Positions 48,472 through 58,703 of a stretch of 64,000 bases of DNA are shown here, piece by piece (within the stretch, counting starts at the first letter, position 1; each line of letters begins with the position of its first letter). This DNA is from Flammulina velutipes (lineage: Eukaryota > Basidiomycota > Agaricomycetes > Agaricales > Physalacriaceae), in the NCBI GenBank assembly GCA_011800155.1, contig CM022369.1:1674001-1738000 (forward strand), in the 5' to 3' direction. The notes below the pieces were generated by a model. The model had not been told where the DNA came from and ran no database searches. It worked only from the letters and a program-made list of their open reading frames with translations. A program made the position numbers and the translations under genes.

Positions 48472-49198
48472 ATGGACGCAGTCGAAGCCCTCGTCGCAAA
48501 TCCCGCCTACCATGACTATCTTGCCATTCTCAAAGGCGCCCGTAATGGCTTCGTCTACGGTGTCAAAGTCAGGTTCCCGCACGCGCTGGTCATGTCCATC
48601 CTCTTTGGCCGTGGAGAGTGAGTTAAGTGTCTTTCAGACAGAATCCTTTCTAACTATCTTCTCAGTTGGCAGACTCGTCTACGCGGTATCTACCGCGCAA
48701 CTAAGCAGCACTCGTTCAACTTGGCTAAATTCGTGACCATCTACAAGAGCTTATTACTGCTTCAGCGTAAAGCAAATGGGGGAAAGGAACGCAGCGCCGA
48801 CACGTTCATCGCGGGCCTACTTGGAGGCTACGTTGTCTTTGGTGACAGAACGGCTGTCAACGAACAGGTTTGTATTCCTTAAATCATTCCTCATCCCGCC
48901 TCAACGCTTGAAACAGATCGTTCTATACGTCGTATCTCGCGTCGTCTCCTCCTTTCTCCCTCGTGCGCATACTCCCCGTGGTTCATCAGCACCGTCACCA
49001 GGCTCCGCTGGAAAACCACTACCGCCCGACTCCAGGTACTTCACCCTGTTCGCCGCATTGTCTTGGGGTGCGGTGATGTGGTTATACAACCACCGCGGGC
49101 AAACTATCCAACCGGGCATGTTCAATTCCATGACATACCTCTACAAGGATTCTGACAAGTGGAAAAACCTGAAAACTCTGCTTTGGCATAACACATAA
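48472..49198 (+). CDS. Peroxisomal membrane protein 4 (PXMP4/PMP24)
   Basis: This is a Tim17/22-superfamily membrane protein of peroxisomes; its transport role is not established. It starts MDAVEALVANPAYHDYLAIL (ATG 48472 in a good context, ttaccATGgac); an in-frame ATG at 48409 is an alternative. Family segments are ARNGFVYGVKVRFPHALVMS, RLRGIYRATKQHSFNLAKFV, TIYKSLLLLQRK, AGLLGGYVVFGD, and in the second half FTLFAALSWGAVMWLYNH and MTYLYKDSDKWKNLKTLLWH. Two introns are present. The stop is 60 bp from the convergent BTB gene stop. Confidence 0.88.
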
Positions 49199-49258
49199 TC
49201 GCTACCATGTCACCGCCGTTCCCATATACCGTCTAGAGGTCGTGTTGTCAATACAAAC

Positions 49259-50353
49259 TCATTCTCTGATACGCTCCTGGATCTGATCAAGCCGCTTGGG
49301 GACTTTGGCGCACTTGTACTGCACAAATATCTGCTTAGTACTTTCCGATTGTACACGAACGATGGATGTTCGCTTACTCTGAGCATATCCAGAGCAGCGA
49401 TGCATGCCTTCTGACATGTCGGACAACTCTTCAGGCTTTCACTCACGAGGTACATCTCTTCAGCTACGTCAGTATCTAAAGACACCTTAGTCGTTGAGCC
49501 GAATAGGACAAAATATTACCTACTGGACTGGATCTTCCCGATGACTTGAAGCTTCTGCGCTTCCCAGTGCAACCGAGCGTCGGTGCCATGATGGTTACAT
49601 TTGCCGTAATCTGCGGGATGTCTGTGAATTGCGTATTGTGGAAGGAGGACAATCTGCTGACCATGAGGGAACAGATCTTCCTTCAAGAGTACGTCTCGCA
49701 ACGCCCTGACCCTTCCATGCTGCAGGATTACGATCTTGTGATAAGCTGCGACTGATCCAATTGCTTGAACGTCTAACACCGTGTACGACGCCAGAGGCAG
49801 AACATACTCGCTTGCGGTCGAAGCAATTTTGTCCTTGTTCATCGCAGTGGCATATGCGTACACCCGTAGAGGCTCCATCGGTATATGAATGAGAAGATGG
49901 GCGTCCAACGACTGCTCGATGGCCTTCGACAAGTCATACTTGTCAATCAAACTGTAGAGAAGAGGTAGGATAGGACAGGGTATTGCTGCGGCCGGATCCG
50001 AAGTCTTTGGGATCAGGTAGATTTCTTCGTTGTCGCTCGTATCGTCATCTGTTTTGAGAAATTTGGACATCACTGGATACGATGGTGGGTCGTAAATCAG
50101 GCGTAATAAAGCTTCTAGGACGCTAGCCGGTTCATCAAGCTCTATTTCTTGGACCTGCTTTGGATCAGACCCGTCGCAGCAAGCGAACATATCACCTAGT
50201 ATTTGAGCATTGTTCATTGAATTTGAAGTTAGAGAGTTGAGACTCACTGAAGACTGAGCTATGTTGAGCAAGCTCCTTTCGACTGACATGGAATATTGTT
50301 TCATCGGGTAGCGAGCGAATAAGAAGGTCTGCGTTATCACCAAAGGATACCAT
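49259..50353 (-). CDS. BTB/POZ domain protein
   Basis: This is a BTB protein of the type greatly expanded in mushroom genomes; many serve as dimerising adaptors, for example for Cullin-3. It starts MVSFGDNADLLIRSLPDETI at 50353. The BTB core follows (FHVSRKELAQHSSVF, then SDMFACCDGSDPKQ after an intron, IELDEPASVLEALLRLIYD). A helical C-terminal part carries LLYSLIDKYDLSKAIEQSL, RVYAYATAMNKDKIASTA, DYGKCNHHGTDARLHWEAQK and a Cys pair SCPTCQKACIAALDML. After the last intron it ends RLDQIQERIRE with TGA at 49259-49261. The partner is unknown. Confidence 0.82.
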
Positions 50354-50936
50354 TCCGAGTGAGAAGCGTGAAAAGTAGCTATACTCTTACTTAATGGTAG
50401 CTGTTGCGTGTCAGATACGTGTTTCTGTAGGCGACTCCTATCTTTATATGTTGACGGTCATCCATCAAAATCCGACACTTGTTGAAGTTGCCATGTACGA
50501 TCACCACCAAAGGATCATCTCTTGCTAACGTTCTCGTAAAATCCTCAGAAGGCCTCGCGGTCCCTCAGACTCGTTCTTCGACTATGTTGCATGCAATCCA
50601 ACAGGTTGGGTAACCTAACAGGCAGTGCAAACTTTATGTGTCCCAACACGCGCCACCGGACGATCCGACACGGAGAAGGGACAATTATACCCATTTATAT
50701 CCTCTTGAGTGGGTATATCAGTTGCTATGTCTTTCAGTCATCTGCCACATCCATACCTAAGGATTATGTGGGTCGCTTTACAGAATATCTCGCAAAGTGT
50801 TATTCATGAGTCTTTCCTACAGACCTGGCAATCTATCGGACTTCATCCCAGTCAACGCCGAACGAGTCGTGTAGTAGGTTCGTGTCCTCAGTTTCCCCAT
50901 GACGAATTAAGAGCTCAGTCGCCATCAACAGCCATT
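50354..50936. other. Divergent interval between the BTB and F-box genes
   Basis: 583 bp. The right half is open in frame with the F-box protein from about 50709 but precedes its best ATG. Otherwise nothing is recognised; presumably two promoters. Confidence 0.4.
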
Positions 50937-52323
50937 ATGGTGAACCATGAATTGCCTCTGTTAAATTGGAGTCCATGCACAAGCGGGTGTATGTTGCCCA
51001 TGGAACTTGTCAAGGCCATCCTTGACGAAATACAGAACGATTATCTCGCTTTGCAAGCCTGTGCATTGACCTGTCACGCATGGAGTATCATCGCCCAGCA
51101 ACACATCTTCCGAGCATTGGATATCCTTATCCACCTGGACTGTTGGAAACCCCGATGGCTCTTCCTCACCCCCTCCATACACATATCTCCGAAGGCCTTG
51201 TCATTCCGCAAACTCATCGAGGCCAAGCCGCAACTTGGATCATACGTTGAGACGTTAACATTCACCATTCATTTCGATCATTGGTTCTACCGTTCCATAC
51301 CAGAACTTTTACTTGACGTGGCGTATTTCAGCAGCTCTACGTTTTGGCGTCGTCAACTTCCTCACTTTGTGAAGCGGCTCAGTCACGTCAAAGACATATG
51401 TTTCCGTGGCTCAGTCCAACATCCTCTTGCTCCTATGCTCCCTCGGGTGCTGATAGACGTGTTTTCAACCATCCTTCATTCATCCTTTCTTACCACAGCA
51501 AGCATATCACACGGCTCGACATTCGGCATACTAGCGGAATGTCATGCGTTGGAGAATTTGGACATTTGGGGTGTATCTTTCTATGACATTGACTTCCAAC
51601 AGGTCTCGTTCCCTGCACATCCTCGCATATTGAGTAGCCTCTCCCTCCGATCTAGTGTCTCCGACTATGTTCGATTTCTCCAGTCGGACAATATTCGTAG
51701 GATCTTCGACCTTGGCCATTTGAAGCATCTGAGAATTCAGCTACTGGGACTCTTCGTCGATTTTGCGGAGAGTGTTGTCCCCGAGACTGAAAATCTCTTG
51801 CGGAGAAACAAGGAGAGTTTGGAGTATTGGATATGTAATGTTTGCCTCGACGGTATGTGCTATCAGCTACATTTTGTCATTCATCTAACATTGGCTTCAA
51901 GAACCGCTCTTCGACCTCGTCGATTCCTTCCGTCTCCTAGGTGCTCGTTTCAGCTCATTCCACAATTCCGCTTTTATGCGACCACATACATCTCAAGCAC
52001 CCGATGCTTGGGCGAAATGGCTGAACAGGAGCTTTCTGAACCTTCCGCCGAGCGATGTGATGCTTCGCCGATTTACCTTGGAAATGGACAAATTCAAACG
52101 TTTAGATGACCTTTGGGCTTCTAAAATGAAATGGACCCGATTGGACGAACAATTGTCCATCACGCGGTCCGTACTGGAGGTCATCGTCGGGCGCGAGACG
52201 CGCCACACGCTGACGGACCGAGACGAAGTCGCGGGACAGGACGTAGTAGACGTCTTTCCTATAATGGCATCTATGGGAAGACTGCGGATACTCGCTATCG
52301 ATGATGATATATTTTTGAGTTGA
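50937..52323 (+). CDS. F-box-like protein
   Basis: Start ATG at 50937 gives MVNHELPLLNWSPC. An F-box-like segment (LPMELVKAILDEI, LQACALTCHAWSIIAQQHIF) lies at about residues 20-60, followed by a leucine-rich, repeat-like region without a named domain (LETLTFTIHFDHW-like strands, ENLDIWGVSFYDIDF, HLKHLRIQLLGLFVDFAE). One intron at about 51851-51900 was used to keep the frame (VCLDEPLFDLVDSFRLLG). The protein ends MGRLRILAIDDDIFLS. Such proteins usually link a substrate to Skp1/Cul1 ubiquitin ligases; this family is very numerous and variable in Agaricomycetes. Confidence 0.78.
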
Positions 52324-52693
52324 TAATCGCTACAAACCCAATTAATAGTCAGACTCCTGTGCTTGCTCTATACTGCTTTATACCAGAGAATTTCGGGACC
52401 GCGAATTTACCCAGATAAATCGCCGACAGTGGATGTGTTCGGTGGACGTGGGTCCACGTCTTATCTCCGCCCAGTTCCCCGCCTCCCTGTGTGTGTCCCG
52501 GATACGAATACATTCATAAGTAGTCCTTACACATTACCGACGAACACCATGTCGTTTGCATAAGAAATCGAAGGAAGTCACGGACACAACTGCGAAAGTA
52601 AACCACAAACATAAGACAGAAAGACGTAGTGGAGTGGTATCATCAAAGCAGGTAAAAAGGATCTAAACAACCAATATCCCAGAAGAGGTCTCC
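52324..52693. other. Convergent intergenic interval
   Basis: 370 bp between the F-box stop (+) and the Ras stop (-). No coding segment; presumably 3' UTRs. Confidence 0.45.
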
Positions 52694-53541
52694 CTACACG
52701 ATAATACACTTGGTCTTCTTCTCTTTCTTCTGTGGCGCACCATTCATAGGTCCCACATCTACATTTCGTGTCTGTCGCAGTGCTCGCACGAGATTCATGA
52801 AAAGACGTTCAACGTTTTGTGCTGTTTTCGCCGATGTTTCGATAAATTCGCAGCCAAATTGCCGCGCGAGTGCAGCGCCCTCCTCTTTTGACACTTCTCG
52901 TTCATATGTCTTGTCGCATTTATTGCCCACGAGCATGAAGATGGGGTCGCCTCTCTTTACTCGTCGCATTGACTGGCGGAAGACTTCCAGGCGGTCGAAG
53001 GTTGAGCGGGATGCGATTGAATATACAAGGATAAAGCCTTGGCCCTCCCTAGGAGTAGATGAATATTAAGCGATTTGAGAGACACTGGGTGATAACTAAC
53101 CGGACCCATTGATCTCGGAGTGTGGCGTACTCCTCTGTAATACGGCGTCAGGAAGATTAAGATAGGTCGCCGCTGCAACTCACCCTGCCCCGCAGTGTCA
53201 ATTACTTCTACAAAGCACATCCGATTGTCCACGACCAGTTGCTTTCGGTAAGCGTCCTCTATCGTCGGGTCGTACGTCTGGAAGCATGGAATATGAGCGG
53301 CTAGGAAATATGGGGCCACTAATGAGACACACCTCTGGTGGTGAGGAGAAAATTCAGAATCAGTGTTGGAGACAGGGCGAGTGCAAATGAAGGACATACC
53401 AACAAAACAGTTGAGCGTAAACTAGAAATCAGACGGTAAGATGGGACGAGATACAGAGGGCAGGAGAGGACGCACCTGGACAGCCAATGCTGTCTTGCCT
53501 ACACCACCATCACCAAGTACAGCTACTCTCCAATTGTCCAT
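52694..53541 (-). CDS. ras: Ras-family small GTPase with a 2-nt exon
   Basis: This is a membrane-tethered GTP switch. Exons include 53476-53541 ([20 protein letters not shown]), 53400-53421 (FTLNCFV), 53333-53334 (AG) and from 53277 on ([18 protein letters not shown]). Motifs are the P-loop GDGGVGKT, the effector loop [11 protein letters not shown], the switch II DTAGQEEY, the base-binding NKCD and ETSAK, and a C-terminal CIIV CAAX box after a Lys-rich segment (QKKEKKTK), so prenylation is expected. Family members of this GDGG type stand close to Ras2/Rsr1. The glutamate of VET in switch I can be made only if the 2-nt exon is used. The unspliced stretch 53278-53399 is stop-free and in frame, so gene finders will be tempted to retain it. 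Confidence 0.92.
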
Positions 53542-54448
53542 TTCTATGAGAAGAGATGAGATACTGAAGGCAAGATAGAACGTCGGCGGACCTCAGAAAA
53601 GGGCAGAGTAAGCGTGAAATGAGAGTGTTGGAATTCCTGAAATGAAGAAGGGAAATGTGGGATAGGAGACGTTAAAGACGAGCTGATGAATTCGTCAACA
53701 ATGTGAAGAAGAAAGGTTGAGAAGGAGGCGGGGTCGTCGTGCAGAATCGTGTTTCGTGGGTGTGTCGTAAAGTGAAAGGTGGAGGGGATAGCCTTGCAAG
53801 GGAGGCAACTCACCCAGTCCGATTTGGGCATGGATTCTGTCCACATTCATCTATATTCACACAAAATCTCTAAATTTCCCCGTTTTGGGTCCCAGTCCAG
53901 CCCAAACTCAGCGAGTTTATTCTCAGTAATTGTTGCGTCCTATCTCTCCCGTCTGCTCTACCGGCCATCGCCGTGTAACAACCTTCCTCATCGCTTGCTC
54001 CCAATGTTCTTTTCTCAAGGTGTTGGCCTTTCTAGGGGTATTATTTTCTTTCCTCGGTCTTCTCTCAGTTCTTTCCACCTCACCCCAAATTCCCCGCCAA
54101 TTCCAATTCTCACGCGCACGGGTCATGGATCACTGCAATCGGCCGAGAGTGCCGTACCAAGACAGTTTCCCACGGGGCGTCTAGAACAATGTTCGTCCTC
54201 CTCATCTTCTGGGCTATCGCTGCCACCACCACCCTCCGCTACCGCTGACGACGGGATATCGAAGCGTTCTCTTGATCAATTACCACGCGAGACGCATCTT
54301 ATCTATGAATTTCCTTTTCTATACGACCTTCCGTCCTTCGCTCTGTTCCGATTGTTAAAGTTTGCTAGCACACGGTACCTACTGATAATCGCATGGACCA
54401 ACAAGGATCAACGGCCGAGATCTAGGTCTTGAGGCACGCTCTTTACAT
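53542..54448. other. Intergenic interval upstream of ras
   Basis: About 900 bp. A long stop-free plus-strand frame (53779-54432) lacks an ATG at its start and resembles no family. It is pyrimidine- and Ser/Pro-codon-rich. It could be the ras 5' leader region or 5' exons of the candidate gene that follows. Confidence 0.35.
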
Positions 54449-55292
54449 ATGCCTCTTGTCAATCCGACTGGATCCTTTCATCTTGCTCAAGTTCCCATGC
54501 TTGCTATCACGAATTCCAGCAGCTCTACTACCACACGCGTATCACCCATTGTCGTCGATGCACGACCCACGTCTTGTGATCACAGAAATCCTTGTCATCA
54601 GCCTCGAGACTCCCAGCGCCACCGCAAGGTCTCACTTCGCTAGGTTCTTGGAGCTTCGGTTATCTAATATCTTAATGAAATCGGAGTTTTCTCAGGGCAT
54701 CTTTTGACGAGGAACTTCCGATGGGTGAACCCAATCACCAACCTCTATTACGCAGGACCGCTATAGGCCACTTTCCTCGCCTGGGGAACCTGACTCTACT
54801 CGTGCATCTGAAATTTTAACTGACGCGCCACAACTGATGGTTCCATTGGAAAGTGATACATGAAAACTCCCTATCGCTACACGGCTCAGTATGACCCAGT
54901 AAATGGACGGGTCTATCATACTATGTGATCTACTGTATACCGATTCCGCCGAATAACTAGAATAGGCACTATGCTTTCTGGGCACCCTCAGCTTCAATTC
55001 GTGATCGCGATTGCTCTTCACGCTCCCGACCCACTTCGCTTCCGATGGACGGCATACCCTCACTAAAACTACTAGTATCAAGCGACACCCGGAGTAGAAA
55101 CACAAGTGTAATCCTGAATTGAAAGGAGGGCATATTTGCCAGGGTACTCTGTCCACATACTCAGTGCCTCGCCCCAACACTGGCACCAATCAGCTCCGGG
55201 TACTTCATACTATTGGCCTGGAACCACCAGTTGAGACAGTCAAGACCGTCCAGCTTCAACGCCAATGCTCCTGGCTCAAGCAGGACATCTAA
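54449..55292 (+). other. Candidate multi-exon gene, structure ambiguous
   Basis: Several protein-like open segments chain with splice-site-like borders: a Ser/Thr-rich piece from ATG 54449 (MPLVNPTGSFHLAQVP), a piece LSSPGEPDSTRASEILTDAP near 54778-54852, then TMLSGHPQLQF, YQATPGVETQ and a last piece GTLSTYSVPRPNTGTNQLRV ending QCSWLKQDI with TAA at 55290-55292. The last three joints keep phase (introns about 54853-54965, 54999-55071 and 55096-55132). A second phase-consistent chain through the same DNA ends instead in YYWPGTTS, which weakens the case. No family was recognised. Confidence 0.3.
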
Positions 55293-55678
55293 CATTGCAA
55301 CGTGTTCCGAGTTCCGAGTTTGGCGATGATGCTTTGAATGTTGAAATCAAAGTTTCTGAAAACAATCGTTTTGATGTAGGTACTGTACACGGCCGTACCA
55401 ATTGCCAACAGCGTCTATGAATAATCTAAGGATAAAAGAAAAGGGCGGCGAATATACAATCCAATGCAAAGAAGAGTACAGTATGTAGACAAACGTTAAC
55501 ATACCTAATAAAAGAGTACGCAAGTGGGCGAAAGGTAGGGGGAGACGTCGGCGTGAACATTGAATACTTTAACAACAGGAGCGCGGAAGTGGCTTTTGGT
55601 ATCGTGTCTGGGGCATAGCAAGAAATTCCTTCGATGAATGATCCATTCTAACGTGCATGGGGATAACGACGCGTCGAC
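55293..55678. other. Intergenic interval
   Basis: About 390 bp with no supportable coding segment. It presumably contains the 3' region of the small minus-strand gene. Confidence 0.4.
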
Positions 55679-56003
55679 CTAGTCCTGGCGACTGAACTCT
55701 GCCTGGGTAAGGTCAAGGACGAATGTATGGAGATGGTTGGCGGGTGGTTGGATGAGCTTGACGGGCTTCTTGGTCGTGGAATGTGAGCCTTGTGGGCGGG
55801 CAGCACTGACCATGGAAGGGAATGGGCGGAGTGCGCGGGAGGAAGGGAATGAAGGATTTCTGCGCGGTACAATGCGCTTTGCTTCTCCCTGTGCGCTCGG
55901 AGAAGTAGCGAGCGGTGAGGACACGATTGGGCGAGACATGGTCATGGAAGCTAAGGCAAATGTCAACGGCGAGTGCTATACGCGGGCACAAGAACGTACC
56001 CAT
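55679..56003 (-). CDS. Small hypothetical protein with a start codon split off by an intron
   Basis: A short basic, Ser/Pro-rich protein of about 90 residues, function unknown. The coding part of exon 1 is just ATGG (56000-56003). A 49-nt intron (55951-55999, GTACGT donor, CCTTAG acceptor) joins it to GCT TCC ATG, giving MASMTMSRPIVSSPLATSPS. Conserved-looking parts are RALRPFPSMVSAARPQ and the end HTFVLDLTQAEFSRQD, with stop at 55679-55681. Without splicing the frame could still start at an internal ATG in exon 2. No signal peptide or membrane segment. The good intron and composition favour a real gene, but no homolog was recognised. Confidence 0.45.
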
Positions 56004-56928
56004 TGAACTATGCTGAATACAAGGAATGAACGATTCAGGAGCGCAGACAGAAGATGTGGGAATGCGGGGTATGGAGACGACTGAACACCGTCGAGTTTAA
56101 ATCCAAAAGAGCTTTATACCGGCTTTGGGGACTTGAGTTGGGGATTTCCTTTGGGGAGGACCCTGCAATTCCCTAATACAGCTTACGCTGCCTCATCGGG
56201 CACTCACTGAGCGGCAGCCACCGGCTCCCCGGCCTGTACCTGGCTTATTCCATCTCCCAATCTCTCGAAACTGCAACGGGCGCACCAATCACAACCTTTA
56301 GAACGATATCGTAGCCTTTTTGTGGTTTCTTTTCTTCCCAAGCATCCCGCCCCACCATAAACTCAGTCAAGAAGTCTGTCATCCATGACAGTGGTCTCGT
56401 GAGCCACACCAAGTCAAATTGGAAATTTCAGCCGCCACATACTGCTGAGTCTCTGACACAACATTCCAAGTTGTGCAATCAAGATATCGATAGAGATTGG
56501 GGAATACATAAATAAGTATATGTATTAAGAGCAGTAGACGGTGATGATCTACGAGGACGGGTGCGGGATTTGCGGGATGATGGTTATATCAACAGTTAAC
56601 GACAAAGTGTCGATATGCGGATGGAAATGGTACAAGCGGATGGAGTTAACCATGTACATGCTGTTATTGTCAGCAAAGATTATGACTTGAGAAACTGGCC
56701 GTGTATGGGGAGGTACACACGGGCACAGTGTGGTGGTGGACATGGGACTCCAGCTTCCACCCAAACTCCGAATGCTGAGCGCATCTCCTTCAGCCTGGAG
56801 AACCATGACCGTGATGACAAGTGAGGAAGACCGCGACGAGATGGTATCCACGTGACGCCGTGAAGACACCCAGGACCTGGACAGTGGATAACCGAATGAA
56901 TCGAGACAGGTGGCCGAGGCGCCTGACG
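56004..56928. other. Intergenic interval
   Basis: About 900 bp: the promoter of the small minus-strand gene on the left and the 3' flank of the Yippee gene on the right. No recognisable coding segment or RNA gene. Confidence 0.4.
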
Positions 56929-57419
56929 CTACTGCACGTCGGTAAGCAGATTTCGCTCGAGGATGTATTTGCCCTCTTTGTACTTCTGAGACTCTTCGTA
57001 CGCCTTCTCCTAACGCTATGTCAGGTTACAGGTATGATAAGGTATGATTGGGACGATGTTGCGTACGTATTTCCAACCGAGCACAGTGCTACATTTGACG
57101 CAATAAATGTCTCGAACGGTGTGAGCACCCGTGGTCATGGTGCGATCAGTGGGTTCGCCTTCGACAACGTTGACACTTGCATGTTGGTTCAGCAAGTGGA
57201 GCACGGAGAGAAGTGAGGGGACGTACACGCCATCAAATAGATAGGCTCTTCCATGCTGTCCAGTAAATGCCTAGGAGCCAAGGTCAGTGAGGAACATGTG
57301 TATTATGGTGGAATAGCTACCCGTGATATCATGGAGTGTATGGTGGCAAGGTGGGTCTTACAGGTGGAGCACCCGTATATACGTTCCCCAGCAAGATATC
57401 GGCGGTAGCTCATACCCAT
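56929..57419 (-). CDS. Yippee family zinc-binding protein
   Basis: This gene is so finely split that no single open frame reveals it. Exons (minus strand) are 57321-57419, 57227-57270, 57067-57175 and 56929-57009. They join in phase to about 110 residues: [20 protein letters not shown], then [49 protein letters not shown] and [20 protein letters not shown], ending LLTDVQ. The CxxC pairs (GCSTC and YCVKC), the GxHTVxDIYC core and WKYEKAYE are diagnostic of Yippee/Mis18-cereblon-like zinc folds. Human YPEL5 relatives sit in the CTLH/GID ubiquitin ligase; most others have nuclear or mitotic roles that are poorly defined. Length is normal for the family. Confidence 0.92.
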
Positions 57420-57609
57420 GATGAAAGAGGATCAGTAGTTGTGAGGGGGTAAGAGAAGTTGTAAGGCGAATGGACACTGAAAGGAAAGCTAGATGATCCA
57501 GAAGCGCAAGATGTTTGTGTAGAAGGTTGAAGCGCCTGAGAACAGACGAAACAGTCTTATAAGTGGCGGTGGTAAGGAGATAACTGTGTCACTCGCTACC
57601 GGGGATTTA

Positions 57610-58122
57610 GGGCCTGTTCGGTAGCCAGTCCAAAATGCCGGCATTTAGCACTATTTCTTAGTCATCGTCATTTCAGGTCATTTCAAACTGGCCGACAAAT
57701 TCGAGGTCACATACCGTCACATCATCGGAGGACGCCCTCAACGATCAAGCCTTGCGGGACCCATAGCCGCTGCCTCCCCGACCTCCCGCCGACCCTCCCG
57801 ACATGCATTCCACATTGTGTTTTTTGCTTATGTCTCCTTATAGTTGTATTTAGGCAGAGTGAAATGTTATTGATATACAAATGTGATTATTGAATGCATA
57901 CAGAATGGTAAAACTCAATACCATTTGAACAGGCAATGAGCGGATAGGTGGCGGGAGATAGGCGGGAGGTCGGGTGAGAAGTGTCGGAGTGGATCGGCGA
58001 CGTCCGGAAGCAGTCACACAGAACCGCCGGCATTTTGGGCGAAATAACGGTACTTTGCGAAGTGACGATATTTGGCTGAAGTGACGCGAAGTGCCGGCAT
58101 TTCATGGCTACCGAACAGGCCC
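57610..58122. mobile_element. PIF/Harbinger (Tourist-type) MITE
   Basis: A 513-bp element begins GGGCCTGTTCGGTAGCCA at 57610 and ends with the exact reverse complement at 58122, an 18-bp perfect terminal inverted repeat that continues imperfectly (AAATGCCGGCA inside both ends). It is flanked on both sides by TTA (57607-57609 and 58123-58125), the 3-bp target duplication of PIF/Harbinger elements. It encodes no protein, so it is non-autonomous. It lies in the Yippee/ulp1 upstream interval. Confidence 0.85.
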
Positions 58123-58125
58123 TTA

Positions 58126-58703
58126 CCTTTTATATTCCGGCACATCGCACCGGGCACCCACATCGATCTAGTTCTTCAGAAATGAGGCGCTACGTACTAC
58201 GATCTTGTAGAAGTATTTGAAGTTGTCTCATAATATCGTGGAGGAGGTCTTTTGAAAGAGGTTTAGCTGGTATTTCGACTCTCATGCTAATCGCTCTAAC
58301 GCCGCATTTCATCCAGATGTGCTTCTGAGCCACGATAACTACGTACGAAGCAAAGGACAATTATATATGCACGTTTTTTTAGGAAGGGGTTCGCACATTG
58401 TGCTGACGGGGGAAGACTAACGGATTGGTACGATGTAATGGAAGGGACGTGGAGATATCAAATCAACAACGAAATTGGTTTTTGTCATTTGTAGTCCGTC
58501 CTTCGACGATTGCACCTTCGCAAATGGAGGCTCTCAAAAGCAGTTATTGGACTGTTTAAAATGTGCGCCCACCGTGGTTCGAACTCCTGACTGGCAGCCA
58601 TCATCAAGATTACGTCAAAAGGAAAGACCCAACTTGCTCATTGACCGTTGTGTTGGTGGCGAGCAGAGCGGCACTCCTGCTTGTCCTTGCTTCACCTATT
58701 TTC
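58126..58703. other. Intergenic interval upstream of ulp1
   Basis: About 580 bp. The frame of the Ulp1 protein is open back to 58563 but without an ATG before 58704. Otherwise no feature was supported. Confidence 0.4.

Noticed and set aside
53779..54432. A 217-codon plus-strand open frame
   Set aside because: It has no ATG at its start, no recognised family, and it overlaps the ras upstream region.
57610..58122. Classification of the repeat as a hAT or Tc1/mariner element
   Set aside because: The flanking duplication is 3 bp (TTA), not 8 bp or TA, and the termini match PIF/Harbinger style.
58571..58592. A tRNA-like T-arm string (ggttcgaactcc) suggesting a tRNA gene
   Set aside because: No matching acceptor or anticodon arm could be built on either strand, and the T-stem pairs poorly.
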